11,586 nucleotides of DNA from NCBI GenBank assembly GCA_000151295.1, contig GG745349.1, forward strand, positions 24,866 through 36,451, in the 5' to 3' direction. Positions 7,545 through 11,586 of the stretch are shown piece after piece. Source of the stretch: Allomyces macrogynus ATCC 38327. Lineage: Eukaryota > Blastocladiomycota > Blastocladiomycetes > Blastocladiales > Blastocladiaceae. Under the pieces are notes generated by a model. That model ran no database searches and was not told the DNA's origin. It saw only the letters and a list, made by a program, of their open reading frames with translations. Made by a program: the position numbers and the translations under genes. Every line of letters begins with the position of its first letter. Within the stretch, counting starts at the first letter, position 1.

Positions 7545-9518
7545 ATGCCCAACGACTTGGCTTTCAACGGTATCTTGCACGAATATTCGTTCCTCGCTGT
7601 CGACAAGCTTGCGGCGGCTACGTCGACCGAGTTTGAGCACATCTTGACACACGCGCACTCGGACCATACGTCCGGAATCGCGCATTTGCCGCTCAAGACC
7701 AAAGTGCACTGCACGCACGCGACCAAGACCTACCTCCCAATTGTCAATGACCCGCCCGTCGGTCACTTGGACCTGGTGGTCGTCCAGTACGACCGGCCGT
7801 TCACGCTCTCGTCGAAGAGCGACCAGCCCGTGGTCGTCAACGTGACGTTCATTGATGCATTCCACTGCCCGGGCTCGGCGAGGTATGGTGCGGCTACCCG
7901 GTACTCGCTCCGTTGAGGCTTTATCCACTGACCACGAATCATGGTAGCATTCTGATTAAGGCCTGAACGACAGCGTCTTGCACACGGGCGATTTCCGGTT
8001 CGATTCCGAGTGTGAAGCGCACTGGCGGCGTACGCGGCTCAAGGAAGTGCACGTCGACAGCATCTATATTGACACGGTTTGTCCAGTACGGCCGCAAGTT
8101 CCCACTACGCGTACGCTACGCTCCTCCGATATTGTTCAACGACGTGCTTGATGTTTTGGCTGATCATCATGTTCGTCCAGAGCAAGTCCGTCGAGCACGC
8201 CATCACCCACGCCATTGACCCGACCCATGCGACCTACGCCATCGGCCGACTGCAACTTGGCCATAAGCGCCTCCTCCGCGGCATCTACACCACGCACGGC
8301 CTCCGCACCCGGCTCCCACCCGCCATCCACCGCGCCTACCTCTTCCTGTTTCCGCCCACCGACCACGCCTGCTTCGACCCAAACCCCTCTACCCGCCGAC
8401 CCCCACATCCACGTTTGCACCGAAGCCGCATGCCGCACCCCCTGCGCGCGGCGCATCGCTGCCGACACCCGCAATCGCGTCGCCAACAGGACCGCCGCCA
8501 CAGGGTGGATCGAGCTCAAGGCGTGTGCGATCCATTTCTGTCGTATTCCCGCGGCGTGTCGGCGTACGGCGTGACGACCGCGCAGCATCCCGGGTGGGTG
8601 GTCGCGGGGTACGACGCGGATACGTTGTGCGTTCTGTACGCGCAGCATTCGAGTCGGGTGGAACTGGCGCGGTGTTTGGCGTGGTTGAGGCCGAGGACGG
8701 CGGTGAGTACGACGGTCACGGATGTTGAAGGGCAGGTGGACTGGGAAGCGTTTTTGGCGCGCGACGCGCCGTGGGTCGCGGTGCGTGTGGAGTACTTGCC
8801 GGCCAAGGCGCACGACGGTGGGGTGGGGCCGGCGCCAAGGTTTATTGGGCTCGACGAGGAGAAAAAGACGAATGTGGAGATGGTGGACGCGGCGCCTGAT
8901 CAGGTGGCCGTAGCCCCAAGCGACTGGCTGGTCGGGTGCCCGCCATCCCATCCGCGGCCCAAGCGCGGCACTCAGTTTCTCGCGGGCCCGGTCGTCCTGT
9001 CGTATTTGCGCAGCGACGCGTATCGGGACCGGGTTCCTGTTGCAGTGCCTCGAACACCCACCATTCCCGCCGCGAACGGGCGCGCTGGCGCGCCGACGTC
9101 CGGCGGACTCCACCTCGTACAAATGCTTGAACGGTCCGTGAACGCGTGCCGCCCGAAGACGGTCCTTGAGCGCGTCGACGATTTGGTCAAGCAGATGCGC
9201 CGTGATGATGGGCGGCTGCCGCTCTGGCTCGTCCGGCGCGTGAACGCGCCTGACCGGTCGTCGAAGCGGCGACGCGTCATCGTCGAGGAGGAGAATCGGG
9301 AAGTTCGGGGGAGAAATGAATTGAAGAGAAGGGTCATGATTATCATTGGGGTTCGAGTCACGAAGAACACATGGCAGGCATCAGGATTTGGCCGATCGCC
9401 GCAGGAACAAAAGCCGGCCCGGTTGAACGGCGACAACTCGCCACCAACCACGAGACCAAATAATCTTTCTCTCATCACCCCTTGCCGTTCGTTGCTCGTC
9501 GTTGTTCGAACAATATAA
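7545..9518 (+). CDS. Artemis/SNM1(Pso2)-like beta-CASP DNA nuclease, several frame breaks
   Basis: This family cuts DNA hairpins and crosslinked ends during end joining and interstrand-crosslink repair in the nucleus. The N-terminus is Artemis-like (FNGILHEYSFLAVDKL). Metal ligands: HAHSDH at residues 36-41 (7650-7667), FHCPGSA with His107 (7863-7865), and LHTGDFRF for the Asp motif near 7990. Later beta-CASP pieces are IHVCTEAAC (8405-8431) and YAQHSSRVELARCL (from 8637). Introns: 7883-7947 (65 nt, phase 2) and 8111-8180 (70 nt, phase 0, joining FPLR to SKSVEHA). Frame breaks: about 7962 (one C missing in GCCTGAAC; splicing 7888-7960 instead avoids it but shortens a strand), 8074-8078, about 8370-8400, and 8537-8542. 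The region after ~9,250 is basic and poorly conserved, and the stop at 9516-9518 lies inside the next gene's TATA box, so the true end is uncertain. Family is clear; gene integrity is not. Confidence 0.8.
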
Positions 9519-9520
9519 AG
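9514..9520 (+). promoter_or_regulatory. TATA box of the DDAH gene
   Basis: A consensus TATAAAG sits 85 nt upstream of the DDAH start codon in AT-richer surroundings. It overlaps the last open-frame codons assigned to the upstream Artemis-like gene. Confidence 0.6.
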
Positions 9521-9604
9521 GGACGCGTTCCCGGCGACGTTTTGCACTCTCAACTCTACGGCAGCAACTTTCGACCCTGCACCGGCAATAGCAACCCGAC
9601 CACC

Positions 9605-10574
9605 ATGGCCACTTCAACTCCCGCCACCCATTCCGTCCCCCGCGCGCCCTACACGCTCGCCGTGATGCGCGCGCTCGCGCCCTCGTTCGCCGGCGCCGTC
9701 TCGAAGCACCCCGACGGTAACTCGATCATCGTCGACAAGGCGTTTGCGCAGCACGACGCCTACGAGCACGCGCTGCGCCAGTTTTTGCCGAACATTGTGG
9801 TTGTTCCTGCCGACGACAAGCACCCGGATGGCAATTTTGTCGAGGACACGCACGTGGCCGTGGGCCGCGTGGTCGTGGCTACGCAGCCGGGCCACGAGTC
9901 GCGCCGGGGCGAGGTGCCGCCCATGGCCGAGGCCGTGCGCAAGGCGGTGGGCGAGAAGGGGTGGTATTACAACGTGGCGGATGCGGGCGAGGCCTACTTG
10001 GATGGCGGCGACGTGTTGTTCACCGGTACGTTTTCTTTTGTCGATGGTCTTGCAAAGCATTTCCCGTCGCGATCTTGACGCGCGACCACGATTTGTAGGC
10101 GTGCACCTCCTGATCGGCCTGTCGGACCGCACGAACCCGGCGGGCGCCGCCTTCCTCGAGCGTGCCGTCAAGGACCACTACCCGTCTCTGTCGGTTGTCA
10201 CGGTCGACCTGCGCGCGCAGCCGACGCTGCACCTCAAGTGTGTCGTGACGGCGCTTTCGCACACGGTGCTCATCTTTGCCGACGACGAGCCCGGCCGGTT
10301 CGCGTTCGCGCAGCTGCCAGAATCCGTGCGCGCCGCCTACGAGGTCGTGTGGGTGCCCGACCAGGTGGCGAGCAACGTGCTGGCGTTCCCGGACGGCAAG
10401 GGCGGGTTGCTGGGCGTGGTCGCGCAGGGCGGGTTCCCGGCGTCGGAGAAGATTTTGGACGAGGCGATTGCGACGCGGTTTGGCAAGGACGTGCCGGTGG
10501 TCAAGCTCGACATGTCCGAGTTTATCAAGGCCGATGGCGCGCTGACGTGTTGCTCGCTGCTGTTCAACTGCTGA
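9605..10574 (+). CDS. N(G),N(G)-dimethylarginine dimethylaminohydrolase (DDAH)
   Basis: DDAH hydrolyses asymmetric dimethylarginine and monomethylarginine to citrulline plus dimethylamine or methylamine, removing inhibitors of nitric oxide synthase; it is a soluble cytosolic enzyme. Exons 9605-10025 and 10099-10574 join in phase 1 across a 73-nt GTACGT..TTGTAG intron, giving 298 residues with no frame break (human DDAH1 is about 285). Family motifs in order: NFVED at 77-81, ESRRGEV at 98-104, LDGGDVLFTG at 132-141, GLSDRTN at 147-153, LHLK with the catalytic His185, and the C-terminal MSEF.K.DGALTCCS with the nucleophile Cys292. The start ACCACCATGG has a strong Kozak context, and the alternative upstream ATG at 9482 lies before the TATA box. 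All catalytic residues seem present, so an active enzyme is expected. DDAH is uncommon among fungi as far as I know. Confidence 0.95.
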
Positions 10575-11031
10575 GGAGCGACCGAGGAGGGAGGAGATTT
10601 TGGCACCGCGCGCAGATTGCTCTCCACCGCGATATTATACAATAGAATCGACAGCTGTTTGCTGCATCAGCGCCCGTTCATCTCGTCGACCTCAAACGGG
10701 AATAATCAGGTTAGGTTATGTTCATTCTCGGTTGAGCGAGACGCGCCAACGCAACGTCACGGCGCGACGTTGTCTTGCCAAGAGCTTTCCTTCTCTTCCT
10801 CGCGTATACTATACTTTTCTCCCCATCGTCGTCGACCACGACGACCCAGACCGCAAGACCCCCAGCAAATCCACCCGATTGCCCGCAACTGCACGCGCGA
10901 CAGCGTCCGACCCCTCTGCAAGCTCGACACGACACGAGCCGCGTCGAGTGGTTGATCGATCGCGATCCATGAACTTGCCATTGAGCCTGGACTTGATTCG
11001 CCCGCCATATCCTCGAACCCAATCCACCAGC
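10575..11031. other. Intergenic region between DDAH and the VHS gene
   Basis: About 460 nt with no gene I can support. It contains AT-rich patches (GATATTATACAATAG from 10631; GTATACTATACTTTTC from about 10804) that could be promoter elements of the gene starting at 11032, and a CT-rich leader-like stretch between them. Open frames here are shadows of ordinary composition. Confidence 0.4.
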
Positions 11032-11586
11032 ATGTCGAATGTCAACGAGATCCGCGACATGGTCGGTAAGTGTGAACGAAATCCGCTTCATCGTGGAGGG
11101 GAACCACGGCCAACCGTCCCCTCCATCCATCTCCAGACGCGGCCACGTCCGAGAACCTCGTCAGCGACGACTGGGCCATGATCATGGACATTTGCGACAG
11201 GATCGAGCAAGTCGACAATGGGTACGGTTTGTTACTTGTGGTTCTCGACACGCGCGATGGATGGATTCTGACACGCCTTGTAGCCCGCGGACGTGTGTCT
11301 TGGCCATTGCCAAGCGCATCCCGCACAAGAACCAGAACGTGGTCCTGCACGCGCTCACGCTGACCGAGGCCCTCGTCAAGAACTGCGGCGTCGCCGTGCA
11401 GCACGAAATCTCGTCGCGCCCGTTCACCGAGGTGCTCGTCAAGAAACTGACCGCATCGGTACGGCCTCTCTCTCTCGATCGTGTTCGATCAATTCCCTGA
11501 TGACGCGCGGCTCTCAACGGAAAAGGATGTCAGCCCCAAGCTGCAGCAGAAAATCCTGCAACTCATCCAGTTCTGCGCTGACGAGT
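11032..11586 (+). CDS. HSE1: HSE1/STAM-like VHS-domain ESCRT-0 subunit (3' partial)
   Basis: Hse1/STAM and Vps27/Hrs form ESCRT-0, which captures ubiquitinated cargo on endosomes. The visible part is the N-terminal VHS domain. Four exons join cleanly: 11032-11065, 11137-11221, 11284-11458 and 11526-11586 (open at the window edge). Introns are 71 nt (GTAAGT donor, phase 1), 62 nt (phase 2) and 67 nt (phase 0, CTGATGAC near the acceptor). The spliced protein reads MVDAATSENLVSDDWAMIMD, then ICDRI.Q, GPRTCVLAIAKRIPHKNQNV, LHALTLTEALVKNCG, VQHEISSRPFTEVL, and SPKLQQKILQLIQFCADE. EISSR.FT and ALTLTEALVKNCG fit Hse1/STAM better than Vps27 or GGA, but the SH3 and UIM regions that would settle it lie outside the window. 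The first exon is only 34 nt. No frame break is seen. Confidence 0.85.

Noticed and set aside
8146..8180. A short intron inside the Artemis-like gene starting at the GTGCTTGATG donor
   Set aside because: At about 37 nt it is shorter than any firm intron here. The 70-nt intron at 8111-8180 uses a better donor (GTACGC), is in phase, and yields FPLR|SKSVEHA, which fits the family.
8413..8489. A 77-nt GT..AG intron that would bridge one frame break in the Artemis-like gene
   Set aside because: It would remove the IHVC..C segment that aligns with the family and would replace TGWIELKACAIHF with an unrelated Arg-rich stretch, so a base error near 8,540 is the better explanation.
1..11586. Mobile elements, long inverted or direct repeats, CRISPR arrays, tRNA or rRNA genes
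   Set aside because: Reading both strands I saw no transposase or reverse-transcriptase motifs, no paired terminal repeats, and no cloverleaf or rRNA core sequence. Only short microsatellites and small GC-rich palindromes occur.

Overview
The window is eukaryotic nuclear DNA, GC-rich, with short spliceosomal introns (about 60-80 nt, GT..AG, often with a CTGAC/CTGAT branch-like motif near the acceptor) and closely packed genes. The gene set (Crz1-type zinc-finger factor, Hse1/STAM VHS protein, Aos1, PITH protein, Artemis/Pso2-like nuclease, DDAH) and the compact GC-rich genes point to an early-diverging zoosporic fungus. Blastocladiomycota (an Allomyces-like genome) is my best guess, but this is inference from style and cannot be proved from the window.

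Layout, left to right. 1-456: the 3' end of a plus-strand gene for a protein ending in one membrane anchor. 743-1419, minus strand: a broken fragment of a MutL-family mismatch-repair ATPase, missing both ends. 1738-3251: AOS1, the SUMO-activating enzyme subunit 1, with a phospho-site-rich N-terminal extension. 4049-6489: a Crz1-like C2H2 transcription factor with a long Ala/Ser/Pro-rich N-terminal region. 6906-7398: the C-terminal part of a PITH-domain protein. 7545-9518: an Artemis/SNM1-type metallo-beta-lactamase/beta-CASP nuclease. 9605-10574: an intact two-exon dimethylarginine dimethylaminohydrolase (DDAH). 11032 to the right edge: the start of an HSE1/STAM-like VHS-domain ESCRT-0 gene with three well-formed introns. 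All intact genes are on the plus strand.

The genes do not form a pathway or an operon. Two touch DNA repair (MutL fragment, Artemis-like), one SUMO conjugation, one endosomal sorting, one methylarginine/nitric-oxide chemistry, and one is probably a calcium-responsive regulator.

The most striking property is the number of single-base frame breaks inside otherwise well-conserved domains between about 2,000 and 8,550 (AOS1, the zinc-finger gene, the Artemis-like gene), while DDAH and HSE1 at the right end read cleanly. This is either local base-calling or assembly error, or a decaying duplicate region. The MutL fragment looks like genuine decay, because conserved motif residues and both gene ends are also gone. 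I found no mobile element, CRISPR array, tRNA or rRNA, and no evidence for a wholly new multi-gene system.
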